DNA of 64,000 bases from Burkholderiales bacterium (GCA_020848435.1 JADLAC010000046.1:1-64000), one strand, 5' to 3'; counted from the stretch's first letter, positions 42,658 to 52,528 are shown. Numbers and translations are program-made. The notes: generated by a model not told the origin, from the sequence alone.

Positions 42658-43950
42658 TCACAGCCGCTTGAACAGGATCTTCGAGCGGCGCTGCCAGTTG
42701 TACATCGCCTGCTTGGCGGCGGGAAGCGAATCGACCGTAGCCTCGCTAAAACCGTGCTCGATGAACCAGTGGGCCGCGCGCGTCGTCAAGACGAACAAGC
42801 GCTCGATGCCGCGGGCGCGGGCCTTCGCTTCGATGGCTTCGACCAGGTTGGCGCCGTAGCCGGCATCGCGGTAATCCGGGTGTACCGCCAGGCACGCCAG
42901 CTCGGCCGCCTTTGCCTGGGGGTAAGGATACAGGCCCGCGCAGCCGACGATCATGCCGTCGTGCTCCACGACGCTGAAGCGCTCGATCTCCATTTCGAGC
43001 AGCTCGCGCCCGCGCTTGACCAGCGTGCCGTCGGCTTCCAGCGGCGATATCAGTGCGAGCACCCCGCCGACATCGTCGATGGTGGCAGCGCGCAGATGAT
43101 CGAGCGCATGCCGCACGACCATCGTACCGACGCCGTCGCGGGTGAACAGCTCCAGCAGCAGCGCCCCGTCCAGGTGGCGATTGACGAGATGCACCCGCGC
43201 CACCCCACCGCGGCAGGCTGCCAGCGCATGCGGCAAGAACAGGCGGATGTCCTCGGCGACCTTGCGCCCGCGGCGCAGCATGCGCTCGCCTTCGTCGACC
43301 GGCAGCTCTCGAATGAGCCCGCCCCGAGCGCGCTCCACGCCCATGGTATCAACCAGAAACAAGAGCTTATCGGCCTTGAGCGCAACCGCTGCGCGGGCGG
43401 CGACGTTCTCGACCGTGAGATTGAACATCTCGCCGGTGGGGGAATAGCCGAGCGGCGGTAACAGCACGATGGCGCCCGTGTCGAGCGCGGCGCGGATTCC
43501 GAGCGCATCAACCTTGCGCACTTCGCCCGTGTGCAGCATGTCGGTGCCCACGAGCACGCCGAGCGGCTTGGCGGTGACGAAGTTGCCGCTCGCGACCCGG
43601 ATATCGGCGCCGGCCATCGGGGAGTTGGGGAGCCCCGTCGAGAGCGAGGCTTCGATCTCGGCACGCACCGAGCCGAGCGCCTCCTTGACGCATTTGAGCG
43701 CGCCGGCATCGGTGATGCGCACCCCGTTGCGGTAGCGCGTGCGGTGTCCTCGCTCCTTGAGCAAGGCATCGATCTGCGAGCGAGTGCCGAAGGCCAGAAC
43801 GATGCGCACCCCCAGCGCGGCCAGCAGATTGAGATCGTGGCTGAGCGCGACGAAGCGGCCGTCGGCGATGACCTCGCCGCCGCAGGCGATGACGAAGGTC
43901 CTGCCCCTGAAGGCATGGATATAGGGCGCGGCCGCACGAAACCACTGCAC
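42658..43950 (-). CDS. argA: Amino-acid N-acetyltransferase (N-acetylglutamate synthase)
   Basis: 430 aa from GTG 43950. An amino-acid-kinase-like domain (residues 1-290: [19 protein letters not shown]-like start, [19 protein letters not shown]) and a C-terminal GNAT acetyltransferase ([22 protein letters not shown], with acetyl-CoA loop). It makes N-acetylglutamate, the first step to arginine, and is normally feedback-inhibited by arginine. The GTG has no ribosome-binding site and the family start carries more residues. In frame upstream the codons give [15 protein letters not shown], and AGGAGA (43996-44001) sits 6 nt from an in-frame CTG (43987-43989). The true start may be that CTG, adding 13 residues. 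Confidence 0.92.
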   Translation of the reverse strand: MQWFRAAAPYIHAFRGRTFVIACGGEVIADGRFVALSHDLNLLAALGVRIVLAFGTRSQIDALLKERGHRTRYRNGVRITDAGALKCVKEALGSVRAEIEASLSTGLPNSPMAGADIRVASGNFVTAKPLGVLVGTDMLHTGEVRKVDALGIRAALDTGAIVLLPPLGYSPTGEMFNLTVENVAARAAVALKADKLLFLVDTMGVERARGGLIRELPVDEGERMLRRGRKVAEDIRLFLPHALAACRGGVARVHLVNRHLDGALLLELFTRDGVGTMVVRHALDHLRAATIDDVGGVLALISPLEADGTLVKRGRELLEMEIERFSVVEHDGMIVGCAGLYPYPQAKAAELACLAVHPDYRDAGYGANLVEAIEAKARARGIERLFVLTTRAAHWFIEHGFSEATVDSLPAAKQAMYNWQRRSKILFKRL

Positions 43951-44200
43951 GAACGCCTGTGGCGAGGGCGCAGCCAGGACAGAATCCAGAGCGTGTCTCC
44001 TAGCCCGGATATCTCACCGGGCCATACAGGCGTCATGATATTCGAGCCGGCATCGCGGTGAAACAGGCGTTTTGGCGCTGCTTGCGATGCGAGCCCGGCC
44101 GTGCGCCAGCCTATCGCGCTCGCAGGCGCTGCTTCGCCGGCAGGACACGCACGTGTTGCCGCATTTGCTCGCGAGCAGCGATGCGGCTCGGGCGGCGGGC

Positions 44201-44206
44201 TACAAT
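44201..44206 (+). promoter_or_regulatory. Candidate -10 element for glrK
   Basis: TACAAT, one mismatch from consensus, lies 28 bp before ATG 44235, which has a strong GGGAGGA site. No good -35 is visible at standard spacing, so this is a partial promoter call. The rest of the 284-bp divergent gap to argA shows no other clear element. Confidence 0.35.
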
Positions 44207-44234
44207 CTCCTCGACCACGGGAGGAAAAAAGGGC

Positions 44235-45794
44235 ATGTTTCGGTCGCCCGGAGGCGACGCCCGCATGCGTCCCGGCGCCGGCCGGGAGCGATGCGGCCGT
44301 AGCGCAGCGTCGATGATCCCTGTCTTGACCCGCGAGATGCGCCTGCCTTATCCGAAATCATTTCTTGGACTGCTGGTGGCAGGCTTCGCGCTGGTCACCA
44401 CGCCCTTCCTGATCGGCTTGTCCACCAGCGCGTTCTATACCGGCCGGCTGTCGGACATCGGCCGCAGCGCGCTCTATCAAGCCGTGCAAGTGACTCAGGC
44501 CAGCCGGCGGATCGCCGATCTGCTGCGCGAGCTGGAACGCAGCGCCCGCCAGGCGCTGATTCTCGGCGAGGGCGGCGTGCCGGAACCGTACGCGGCGCTG
44601 CGCAAGGAGCTGGCGGCGAGCGCCGTCCGTCTGACGGAATTGCCATTCGACGCGGCGCAACGCGCTGCGCTCGATCAGATCCGCGCACTGGAGCAGGAAG
44701 TCTTCGACGCCCTATCCGCGGGGCCCAACAATGCCGGCGCGCTCGAATCCGTGATTCCGCATTTTGCCGCGGCCAGCGCGGCTGCCGCCGAGATCATTCG
44801 CCGCGGCGACCAGCTCATCGAGCGCGAAAGCGAGCGCATGCACGCGATCGCGCAGCGGGCACAGCAGGTCTTGTTCTGGCAGTTCGCGGCAGCGATTCCC
44901 TTGGCGATCATCGTGATAGCGGGATTCACGGTGATGCTGGCGCGGCCCGTGCGGGCGTTGGACCGGGCGATCGGCCGCATCGGCGCGGGCGATCTGGCGG
45001 TGCCGGTCGAGGTGGCGGGACCGCGCGACCTGGAGCAGCTCGGCCGGCGCCTGGAATGGCTGCGCTGCGAGTTGCTCGGCCTGGAGCAGCAGAAGAACCG
45101 CTTTCTGCGCCACGTTTCACACGCGCTCAAGACCCCGCTCGCGGCCGTGCGCGAAGGCTCCGAGTTGATGATCGAACGATTTAGCGGCAATCTCACCGCG
45201 ACGCAAAGCGAATTGCTCGCTATCCTGCATCGCAACGGGCTCGAGCTGCAGCGCCTGGTCGAGGACCTGCTGCACTTGGGCGAAGCGCAATTCCGCCGCA
45301 TGCACCTCGACCTCGACATCGTCGCCCTGGACGTATTGATCGAGGCCGTACGCGCCGGCCACGAGCTGACGGCCCGCGCCAAGGCACTGCGCTTCGAGGT
45401 GAAGCTCGAGCCCCAGGCCACGCGCTTCATCGCCGATCGAGACAAGGTGCAGGTGATCATGGACAACTTGCTTTCCAACGCCATCAAGCACGCACCGGCC
45501 GGGAGCACGGTCGAGATTTTCGCCAAGCGCCAAGGCGACCAGGTCACGATCGGGGTGCACGACCAGGGCAGCGGCATCGCGCCGGAGGATCGGGAGCGCG
45601 TGTTCGATCCCTTCTACCAGGGCCGCAGCAGCGGCAGCGCCGTCGTCAAAGGCAGCGGCGTCGGCCTGTCCATCGTACGCGAGTACGCGCTCGCGCACGG
45701 CGGCAGTGCCTCGGTCGGCGACGATCCGCGGGGCGGTGCACAACTGTGCGTATCGCTGCCGATCGCCAACGCGCCCCAGCGATTGCGCGCATGA
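44235..45794 (+). CDS. glrK: GlrK/QseE-type sensor histidine kinase
   Basis: 519 aa from ATG 44235. Two membrane segments (about residues 40-62, and the VLFWQFAAAIPLAIIVIAGFTVMLA stretch) flank a periplasmic sensor; a HAMP region follows. The phospho-accepting His is in FLRHVSHALKTPLAAVREGSELM. ATP-binding boxes are MDNLLSNAIKHAP, QGSGIAPEDRERVFDPFYQG and KGSGVGLSIVREYALAHGG. It shares the REGSELM pattern of E. coli GlrK. ATG 44235 has GGGAGGA about 9 nt upstream and fits TACAAT at 44201; ATG 44313 or 44337 would also serve. Its stop overlaps the start of qseG by 4 bp (ATGA). The input signal is unknown. Confidence 0.9.
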   Translation: MFRSPGGDARMRPGAGRERCGRSAASMIPVLTREMRLPYPKSFLGLLVAGFALVTTPFLIGLSTSAFYTGRLSDIGRSALYQAVQVTQASRRIADLLRELERSARQALILGEGGVPEPYAALRKELAASAVRLTELPFDAAQRAALDQIRALEQEVFDALSAGPNNAGALESVIPHFAAASAAAAEIIRRGDQLIERESERMHAIAQRAQQVLFWQFAAAIPLAIIVIAGFTVMLARPVRALDRAIGRIGAGDLAVPVEVAGPRDLEQLGRRLEWLRCELLGLEQQKNRFLRHVSHALKTPLAAVREGSELMIERFSGNLTATQSELLAILHRNGLELQRLVEDLLHLGEAQFRRMHLDLDIVALDVLIEAVRAGHELTARAKALRFEVKLEPQATRFIADRDKVQVIMDNLLSNAIKHAPAGSTVEIFAKRQGDQVTIGVHDQGSGIAPEDRERVFDPFYQGRSSGSAVVKGSGVGLSIVREYALAHGGSASVGDDPRGGAQLCVSLPIANAPQRLRA

Positions 45795-46369
45795 GAACCG
45801 GTCGTATCGCCGGCTTGCTGTATGCCCTGCTGCTGGGCGGCTGCGCCCTGGTGCCCGAGAAGCCGGGCCCGCCCCCGGCGGTAGCGAGCGTGCAGGCCCC
45901 GGTGCCGACCGCCCCGGTGTGCCCCCCCGCGGAGCCTGCGCCAGCCGCCGTTCAGCCGGCCCCGCCGCCGGCGCCCGTCGTCGTCACGCCCGTCAGCGTG
46001 CAGGCGATGGATTACCTCGCGCGCGCGCGCCAGCGCTCGCCTCGTGAGCTGAGCAACGAAGTCGAGGCCGCGCGCAAGGCATTCGCCGCCACCCGATCGG
46101 AACACGACCGGGTGCGCCTCGCTTTGCTCTTGAGCCTGCCCAACCTGCCCTTCAGCGACGAGGCACAGGCCCTGGAGTTGCTGGAGCCCCTCACGCGCGA
46201 CGCCGGCAGCGAGTACCAGTCCTTGGCCCAGCTCGTTACCGGGCTCGTCGCGGAACAGCGGCGGCGTGGCGTCCAGGCCAGCGCCCTGCAGCAGAAGCTC
46301 GATCGCATCAAGGCGCTGGAGCAGGAAATGCAGCAACGCGCCGCCAGACCGGAGTCACGACGCCGATGA
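45791..46369 (+). CDS. qseG: QseG-like outer-membrane lipoprotein
   Basis: A 192-aa lipoprotein. The lipobox LLLGGC follows a short hydrophobic signal, then a Pro/Ala/Val-rich linker of about 50 residues and a helical C-terminal part (LSNEVEAARKAFAATRSEHDRVRLALLL, and a coiled-coil-like tail ending LKALEQEMQQRAARPE-like). In E. coli QseG lies between glrK and glrR and activates the kinase from the periplasm. Gene position here is the same. Its ATGA start overlaps the kinase stop, and its stop overlaps the glrR start, so the three are one coupled operon. Sequence similarity to E. coli QseG is weak; context carries the call. Confidence 0.75.
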   Translation: MRTGRIAGLLYALLLGGCALVPEKPGPPPAVASVQAPVPTAPVCPPAEPAPAAVQPAPPPAPVVVTPVSVQAMDYLARARQRSPRELSNEVEAARKAFAATRSEHDRVRLALLLSLPNLPFSDEAQALELLEPLTRDAGSEYQSLAQLVTGLVAEQRRRGVQASALQQKLDRIKALEQEMQQRAARPESRRR

Positions 46370-47718
46370 GCGCCCCGTCCCATGTATTGATCGTCGACGA
46401 CGATCCCGATTTGCTGCGCCTGCTGGCGATTCGTCTCGAAGGCGCGGGATATCGCACCACGGCCGTGGAAAGCGCGGAAAAAGCCTTGGCGGCCCTGCCG
46501 GTCGAGCGCCCGGCGGCGGTGGTGACCGATATCCGCATGGGCGGCATGGATGGTCTCGCGCTGTTCGATGCCATCCATGCGAGCTATCCGAGTCTGCCCG
46601 TGATCATCCTGACCGCGCACGGCAGCATCCCCGACGCGGTAGCAGCGACGCGGCGTGGCGTGTTCGGTTACCTGACCAAGCCGATCGATCCCAACCAGCT
46701 CCTGAGCGAGCTCGAGCGGGCGATTCGGCTCGGGGCCCAGGACGCATTGCCGCGCGGCGGCGACCGCGCGTTCGCCGGCATCGTCACCCAAAGCTCGCGC
46801 ATGCAGGAGCTGATCGCCAAGGCGCGCCTGGTGGCGCCGACCGAGGCCAGCATTTTCATCCTGGGGGAGAGCGGCGCCGGCAAGGAGTTGCTTGCCCGCG
46901 CGATCCACGATGCCAGCCCGCGCCATGAACGCGCGTTCGTCGCCATCAACTGCGCAGCGATCCCGGCCGAGCTGCTCGAATCCGAGCTCTTCGGCCATCT
47001 GCGCGGCGCCTTCAGCGGGGCCACGCGCGACCATGCGGGCCTTTTCAGCGCCGCCGACGGCGGCACGCTGCTGCTCGACGAGATCGGCGACATGCCGCTC
47101 GCCCTGCAGGCCAAGTTGCTGCGCGTGCTGCAGGAACGGCAGGTGCGCCCCGTCGGCGCGACCCACACCCGCGAAATCGACGTGCGCGTGATCTCGGCCA
47201 GCCATCACGATATCGATGCCGCGGTGCGCGCAGGCACCTTCCGCGAGGACTTGTACTATCGCCTCAACGTGGTGATGCTGCGCCTGCCCTCGCTGGCCGA
47301 GCGCCGCGACGATATCGCGTTGCTCGCGAACCATTTCCTGCGCGAGCTGGCCACGCGCTACGAGCGGCGGCTCAACGGCTTCGCCCCGGAGGCGATGGCG
47401 CTGCTGGTCGCCGCCGATTGGCCCGGAAACGTGCGCCAGCTCCGCAACGTGGTGGAGCAGGCGGTGGCGCTCGCCACCACCGAGATCATCCCCGCGAGCC
47501 TGGTGGCGCAGGCGATAAGCCACCAGAGCAAGCAGTTCACGTCGCTCGAAGAGGCACGCCGGCGCTTCGAGCACGACTATCTGGTGCAGTTACTGAAGAT
47601 CACCGCCGGCAACGTGACCCAGGCCTCGCGCCTTGCGCGCCGCAATCGGACCGAGTTCTACAAGCTCTTGCAGCGCCACCGGCTCGAGCCGGCCGCTTTC
47701 AAAGCGCACGCGCGGTAG
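46366..47718 (+). CDS. glrR: GlrR/QseF-type sigma-54 response regulator
   Basis: 450 aa: a receiver domain (phospho-Asp in VVTDIRMGG, LTKP lysine), an AAA+ sigma-54 activator domain (Walker A GESGAGKE, Walker B LLLDEIGD, GHLRGAFSGA loop) and a C-terminal Fis-type HTH (GNVTQASRLARRNRTEFYKLL), which closely matches E. coli GlrR. The usual GAFTGA loop that touches sigma-54 reads GAFSGA here, a conservative change. Its ATG overlaps the qseG stop by 4 bp. In E. coli the system controls glmY and rpoE; no such target is visible in the window. Confidence 0.92.
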   Translation: MSAPSHVLIVDDDPDLLRLLAIRLEGAGYRTTAVESAEKALAALPVERPAAVVTDIRMGGMDGLALFDAIHASYPSLPVIILTAHGSIPDAVAATRRGVFGYLTKPIDPNQLLSELERAIRLGAQDALPRGGDRAFAGIVTQSSRMQELIAKARLVAPTEASIFILGESGAGKELLARAIHDASPRHERAFVAINCAAIPAELLESELFGHLRGAFSGATRDHAGLFSAADGGTLLLDEIGDMPLALQAKLLRVLQERQVRPVGATHTREIDVRVISASHHDIDAAVRAGTFREDLYYRLNVVMLRLPSLAERRDDIALLANHFLRELATRYERRLNGFAPEAMALLVAADWPGNVRQLRNVVEQAVALATTEIIPASLVAQAISHQSKQFTSLEEARRRFEHDYLVQLLKITAGNVTQASRLARRNRTEFYKLLQRHRLEPAAFKAHAR

Positions 47719-47905
47719 TCGCCTGCCTCTCGCGGGAGAAGCGCCGTCGAGCAATGTGCGAGCCGCATGTGAATGCCTTTCGTGCCGGGGCTCGAGGCGC
47801 ATCGAGCCCGAAAAAACCAACAACGCTCGCGCCTACGCACCGGTTTACGCCGGCATCGCCCCAACGCGTGATGATCGCGTCAGATTCTTTACGCGGCTGC
47901 GACTA

Positions 47906-48637
47906 CTAGAAATCCCCCCACAACGCCTGCAACGCGGCGAGCGCGGCAAGTCCGGCGGTTTCGGTGCGCAGCACCCGCGCGCCCAAGCGCACCGGGACGA
48001 AGCCATGGTGCGTCGCGAGCTCGATCTCGTCCGGCGCGAAGCCCGATTCGGCGCCGGCCAGCAGCTCGACGCTGCGCGGCGGCGGCGCAAGCGAAGACAG
48101 CCGGACTTGCGCGGAGGGTTCCAGCAGCAGCCGCCGGTCGGCCATCGAAGGCGCGGCCAGCCACTGCGGCAGGTCCAGCAAGGCGCGCACGGCAGGCAGG
48201 CGATTGCGGCCGCATTGTTCGCACGCGGCTGCGGCGATATTCTGCCAATGTCGCAGCCGGCGCTCGGCGCGTTCGCCCTCCAGGCGGACCTTGGAGCGGC
48301 GCGTGAGCAGCGGCTGAATCCAGGCCACGCCGAGCTCGACGGCCTTCTGCACGGTCAGCTCCATGCGCTCGCCGGCCGATACCGCCTGGATGAGACCGAT
48401 ACCGAGCGCGGACTCGCGCTCGATGGGGTCGAAGCGCTCGACCCGCGCGCGCACACTGGTGCGCTCGATCGAGCGCACGCTCGCATGGTACTCGCCTCCC
48501 GTGCCGTCGAACACGATGAGCGGATCGCCCGGCCGCACGCGCAATACCCGCGCCAGGTGATGGGCGCTCGCTTCCTCCAGGGCGATGTCGCGGCCGACCT
48601 GCAAGACATCGCGGTGGTAAACTCGCGGGATTCTCAT
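47906..48637 (-). CDS. rsmE: 16S rRNA (uracil1498-N3)-methyltransferase
   Basis: A 243-aa SPOUT methyltransferase. The N-terminal PUA-like part has HHLARVLRVRPGDPLIVFDGTGGEY. The family motif LIQAVSAGERMELTVQKAVELGV is followed by EQCGRNRLP. The knot motifs are AGAESGFAPDEIE and LGARVLRTETAGLAALAAL. It methylates U1498 of 16S rRNA. ATG 48637 is used; the open frame to 49357 crosses the neighbouring gene. Divergent from the inositol-monophosphatase-family gene across 51 bp. Confidence 0.92.
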   Translation of the reverse strand: MRIPRVYHRDVLQVGRDIALEEASAHHLARVLRVRPGDPLIVFDGTGGEYHASVRSIERTSVRARVERFDPIERESALGIGLIQAVSAGERMELTVQKAVELGVAWIQPLLTRRSKVRLEGERAERRLRHWQNIAAAACEQCGRNRLPAVRALLDLPQWLAAPSMADRRLLLEPSAQVRLSSLAPPPRSVELLAGAESGFAPDEIELATHHGFVPVRLGARVLRTETAGLAALAALQALWGDF

Positions 48638-48688
48638 GCCGAGACTGCTGCATCCGCATGGCCCGTCACGTGCGAGCCTCGCGCAATC

Positions 48689-49546
48689 ATGGCATACCCT
48701 CCGGATCAATCCAATGCGCCGCCCGCGGCCACGCTCGGCTTCCCCGCCGACGCAAGCCTGCTGGAGCCCTTGATCGCCGTGGTGCACGACGTCGCCGCGC
48801 GCGAGGTCATGCCGCGTTATCTCAAGGTCGCGCACAGCCGCAAGGCCGATGGCAGCCTCTTCACCGAGGCCGACCTCGCCTCCCAGGAAGCGCTGCGCAC
48901 GGGTTTGCGCACCCTGGTCGACATCCCGGTCGTCGCCGAGGAAATGACCCAGCAGGAGCAAGCCGAGCAATGGCTCATGGGCGATGCCGGCCTTTGGTGT
49001 GTCGATCCCATCGATGGCACGTCGAACTTCGTCAACGGCTTGCCCTACTTCGCCGTATCGGTGGCGTTGATGCGCTATGGCCGGCCGGTGGTCGGGGTGG
49101 TATACGATCCGGTGGCGGACGAAACCTTCTACGCGGCAAGCGGCGCGGGCGCATTCCTCAATGCCGAGCGCCTGCCGATCAAGACCACCGTCCCGACGCT
49201 CAAGAACGCGATGGCGGGTGTCGACCTGAAGCGGCTGGAGCGCGGTCTCGCGCGCGAGCTCGTGACCGCGCCCCCGTACATGTCGCAGCGAAACTACGGC
49301 GCGAGCGCGCTGGAATGGTGCTATGCGGCCGCGGGGCGCTTCGACGTCTATCTGCACGGCGGACAGCGGCTGTGGGACTACGCCGCCGGCGCGCTCGTCA
49401 TGGCCGAGGCCGACGGCCAGTTATGCAGCCTGGATCATGACGATTTCTGGGCCGCGCCGCTGTGGCGCCGATCCGTCATCGCCGCTCTGGATCCCGCCCT
49501 GTTCGAAGCGTGGAAACGTTGGCTGCGCGCCCACCGGGAGCAATAG
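48689..49546 (+). CDS. Inositol monophosphatase-family phosphatase
   Basis: A 285-aa Mg-dependent sugar-phosphate phosphatase. Metal-binding motifs are EEM (about residue 87), CVDPIDGTSNFVNGLPYFAVSV and LWDYAAGALVMAEA. Possible substrates are inositol phosphates, 3'-phosphoadenosine phosphates, fructose 1,6-bisphosphate or histidinol phosphate; the family cannot be narrowed from sequence. ATG 48689 begins MAYPPDQSN with a short acidic-poor N tail. It precedes trkA by 37 bp in the same direction. Confidence 0.88.
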   Translation: MAYPPDQSNAPPAATLGFPADASLLEPLIAVVHDVAAREVMPRYLKVAHSRKADGSLFTEADLASQEALRTGLRTLVDIPVVAEEMTQQEQAEQWLMGDAGLWCVDPIDGTSNFVNGLPYFAVSVALMRYGRPVVGVVYDPVADETFYAASGAGAFLNAERLPIKTTVPTLKNAMAGVDLKRLERGLARELVTAPPYMSQRNYGASALEWCYAAAGRFDVYLHGGQRLWDYAAGALVMAEADGQLCSLDHDDFWAAPLWRRSVIAALDPALFEAWKRWLRAHREQ

Positions 49547-49583
49547 TCGCTAGAATCCGCTTTTCCCTCGGCGCGGGCAAGCT

Positions 49584-51002
49584 TTGAAGATCATCATCCT
49601 CGGCGCGGGTCAGGTCGGTTGTACGGTGGCCGAGAGCCTCGTTTCCGAAGCCAACGACATCACCGTCGTCGATACCAACACCGCCCGGCTCGCGCAGTTG
49701 CAGGATCGGTTGGACTTGCGCACCGTCGCTGGCAATGCCGGGCATCCGTCGGTGCTCATTCGCGCCGGCATCGAGGATGCCGACATGCTGGTTGCCGTCA
49801 CCCAAAGCGACGAGACCAACCTGGTGGCATGCAAACTGGCGCGGCGCTTGTTCAACACCCCGACCCGAATCGCGCGCGTGCGCGCCGCCGACTATCTCGA
49901 CCATCCGGAGATCTTCGCCGACGACAACTTCGCCGTCGACCTCGCGATCTGTCCCGAGCAGATACTCACCGAGTACATCGTCAAGCTGATCGAGTTTCCG
50001 GAGTCGCTGCAGGTGCTGGAGTTCGCCGGCGGGCGCCTGTCGCTGGTCGCCGTGCTCGCCTTCCACGGCGGCCCGCTCGTCGGCCAGCAGTTGCAGGAAA
50101 TCCGCAAGCACATGCCGAACGTCGATACCCGCGTGGCCGCCATCTTCCGCCGCGACAGCCCCATCATTCCCGAGGGCGACACGGTCATCGAGGCCGGCGA
50201 CGAGGTGTTCTTCCTCGCCGCGAAGGAGCACATCCGCGCGGTCATGCGCGAGCTGCGGCGCATGGACAAGCCCGTGCGGCGGGTGATGATCGGCGGGGGC
50301 GGCAACATCGGCCGCAGGCTCGCGCGCGCGCTGGAGAAGAACTACCAGGTCAAGATCCTCGAATACAGCAAGAGCGGGGCCGAGCGCCTCGCCTCGGAGC
50401 TCGACAGCACGCTGGTCATTGCCGGCGATGTCACCGACGAAGAGTTGCTCGAGTCCGAGAACGTCGACGAGATGGACATGTTCTGCGCCGTGACTAACGA
50501 CGACGAGAACAACATCATGTCGTCGCTCCTCGCCAAGCGCATGGGCGCGCGGCGCTCGATCGCGCTCATCAACCGCAGCTCCTATGTCGACCTGGTCCAG
50601 GCCGGCGAAATCGATATCGCCATCTCGCCGGCGCAGGCGACCATCGGCACGCTGCTCGCACACGTGCGCCGCGGCGATTGCGTGGCCGTGCATTCGCTAC
50701 GAAGGGGGGCCGCCGAAGCGCTGGAATTGATCGCGCATGGCGATCGCAAGTCGTCCAAGGTGGTGGGCCGGCGCGTGGACGAGATCGACTTGCCGAAAGG
50801 CGCCACCATCGCCGCGATCGTGCGTCAAGGCGCGAGCGGCGTCGAATTCGCCGAAGCGCGCCGCGCACCGCGCGACGAGGTGATCATCGCGCACCACGAT
50901 ACCGTGGTCCAGGCCGATGACCACGTCATCGTGTTCGCCGTGAACAAGCGCATCGTTCCCAAGGTCGAGAAGTTGTTTCAAGTGGGCGTCGGGTTTCTTT
51001 GA
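49584..51002 (+). CDS. trkA: Trk potassium uptake system regulatory NAD-binding subunit TrkA
   Basis: 472 aa with two RCK units. The first Rossmann turn is IIILGAGQVGCTVAESL, the second VMIGGGGNIGRRLARAL, each followed by a TrkA-C domain. It binds NAD(H)/ATP on the cytoplasmic side and gates TrkH. The start is TTG 49584, since MKIIILGAGQVG is the family start and no ATG is nearby upstream. TAGAAT (49551-49556) could be a -10. trkH follows after 53 bp. Confidence 0.93.
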   Translation: MKIIILGAGQVGCTVAESLVSEANDITVVDTNTARLAQLQDRLDLRTVAGNAGHPSVLIRAGIEDADMLVAVTQSDETNLVACKLARRLFNTPTRIARVRAADYLDHPEIFADDNFAVDLAICPEQILTEYIVKLIEFPESLQVLEFAGGRLSLVAVLAFHGGPLVGQQLQEIRKHMPNVDTRVAAIFRRDSPIIPEGDTVIEAGDEVFFLAAKEHIRAVMRELRRMDKPVRRVMIGGGGNIGRRLARALEKNYQVKILEYSKSGAERLASELDSTLVIAGDVTDEELLESENVDEMDMFCAVTNDDENNIMSSLLAKRMGARRSIALINRSSYVDLVQAGEIDIAISPAQATIGTLLAHVRRGDCVAVHSLRRGAAEALELIAHGDRKSSKVVGRRVDEIDLPKGATIAAIVRQGASGVEFAEARRAPRDEVIIAHHDTVVQADDHVIVFAVNKRIVPKVEKLFQVGVGFL

Positions 51003-51055
51003 GCGGCTATCGCTTCGTCCGCAGCCGCACGCGCCGATAACCGCCGAGCCGCATC

Positions 51056-52510
51056 TTGCCCATCCTGACCGTCGCACCGCTGCTCGGCCTGATCGCGATG
51101 GTCATGAGCTTGTGGCACCTGCTGCCGATCGCCATTTCGGTCGGGCTACGCGACGGTGCGGCGGCGAGCTTCGCTGCCTCGATGGCGCTGAATGCGGCGG
51201 CCGGCTACCTGCTGTGGCTCGCCACGCGCCGCTTTCGCCGCGAGCTGAAACCGCGCGACGGCATCGCGCTGGTCGTCTATGCCTGGGTCGGAGGCGCCGC
51301 CTTCGCCAGCATCCCGCTGCTGCTCTCGATCCCGGGGCTGTCCTTCACCGACGCCTATTTCGAAGCCATGGCGGGGCTCACCGCGACCGGCAGCACGGTC
51401 CTGTCCGGACTCGATCACCTGCCCGCATCGGTCAACGTCTGGCGCGCGGAGCTGCAGTGGCTGGGCGGACTCGGCGTGCTGGTGCTGGCGGTGGCGATCC
51501 TGCCCCTGCTCGGCGTGGGCGGACGCCAGATCTATCGGGCCGAGATGCCGGGGCCGATGAAGGACACGCGGCTCACGCCCCGCATCAAGGAAACGGCGAA
51601 GGTGCTGTGGACGGTGTATAGCGTGCTGACGGCGCTGTGCCTCATCGCCTACGCGGGGGCCGGCATGAGCTGGATCGATGCGCTGGTGCACGCATTCACG
51701 ACCATGGGGCTCGGCGGTTTCTCCTCGCACGACGCGAGCATCGGCTACTTCGACTCGGTCGCCATCGAAACCGTGGCCATGATCTTCATGACGCTGGCCG
51801 GCATCAATTTTGCGACCCACTTCCTGGTCTGGCGCAGCCGCAGCCTCGCTCCCTATCGCCGTGACCCGGAAGTGATCATGTACTTGCTGATGCTGTGGGC
51901 GAGCGTGGCCGTTGTGAGCCTGTTCGTGTGGGCCAATGGCGTCTATCCGCAGTACTGGACCGCGCTGCGCCATGCCGCGTTCAACACTATTTCGGTTGCC
52001 ACCACGACCGGATTCGCCACCGAGGACTATTCGCTGTGGCCCTTCTTCGCGCCGCTGTGGCTCATTTTTCTCGGCAGCTTCGTGAGCTGCTCGGGCTCGA
52101 CCGGGGGCGGCATCAAGATGATTCGCGCCATCGTGCTGTATCGGCAAATCTATCGCGACATGGTGCGCATGCTGCATATCAACGCGATCGTGCCGGTCAA
52201 GGTCGCCGGCCAAGTGGTGCCGGGCCGCGTCATCGTCGGGGTGCTCGCGTTCTTCTTCGCCTGGACCGCGACGCTGGTGGTCGCGACCCTGCTGCTCGCC
52301 GCCACCGGGTTGGACCAAGTGACGGCGTTTTCCGCGGCCGCCGCCTCGCTGAGCAATATCGGTCCGGGTCTGCACGAGGTCGGACCGGCGAGCAACTTCA
52401 GCGCCTTGAGCGACTTGCAGACGTGGATATGCACCATCGTCATGCTGCTCGGGCGCCTCGAGCTCTTTACCGTCCTGATCCTGTTTACGCCGACGTTCTG
52501 GCGCAAATAG
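51056..52510 (+). CDS. trkH: Trk potassium uptake channel subunit TrkH
   Basis: 484 aa with about ten membrane helices. The four selectivity-filter repeats are visible as GLTATGSTVL, TTMGLGGFSS, VATTTGFATE and SLSNIGPGLH, each centred on the conserved Gly. With TrkA it imports K+. The first codon is TTG 51056 in a frame without an upstream ATG, so the first residues (PILTVAPLLGLIAMVMSL) form the first helix; the N terminus could be slightly longer from another alternative codon. Convergent with the photolyase gene, 18 bp between stops. Confidence 0.92.
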   Translation: MPILTVAPLLGLIAMVMSLWHLLPIAISVGLRDGAAASFAASMALNAAAGYLLWLATRRFRRELKPRDGIALVVYAWVGGAAFASIPLLLSIPGLSFTDAYFEAMAGLTATGSTVLSGLDHLPASVNVWRAELQWLGGLGVLVLAVAILPLLGVGGRQIYRAEMPGPMKDTRLTPRIKETAKVLWTVYSVLTALCLIAYAGAGMSWIDALVHAFTTMGLGGFSSHDASIGYFDSVAIETVAMIFMTLAGINFATHFLVWRSRSLAPYRRDPEVIMYLLMLWASVAVVSLFVWANGVYPQYWTALRHAAFNTISVATTTGFATEDYSLWPFFAPLWLIFLGSFVSCSGSTGGGIKMIRAIVLYRQIYRDMVRMLHINAIVPVKVAGQVVPGRVIVGVLAFFFAWTATLVVATLLLAATGLDQVTAFSAAAASLSNIGPGLHEVGPASNFSALSDLQTWICTIVMLLGRLELFTVLILFTPTFWRK

Positions 52511-52528
52511 AGGCGTCGCGGCGCAAGC

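Noticed and set aside
44010-44234. Sigma-54 promoter for glrK or argA
   Set aside because: A TTGGCGCTGCTTGC-like stretch has GG-GC spacing of 10 rather than 12, so it does not fit.
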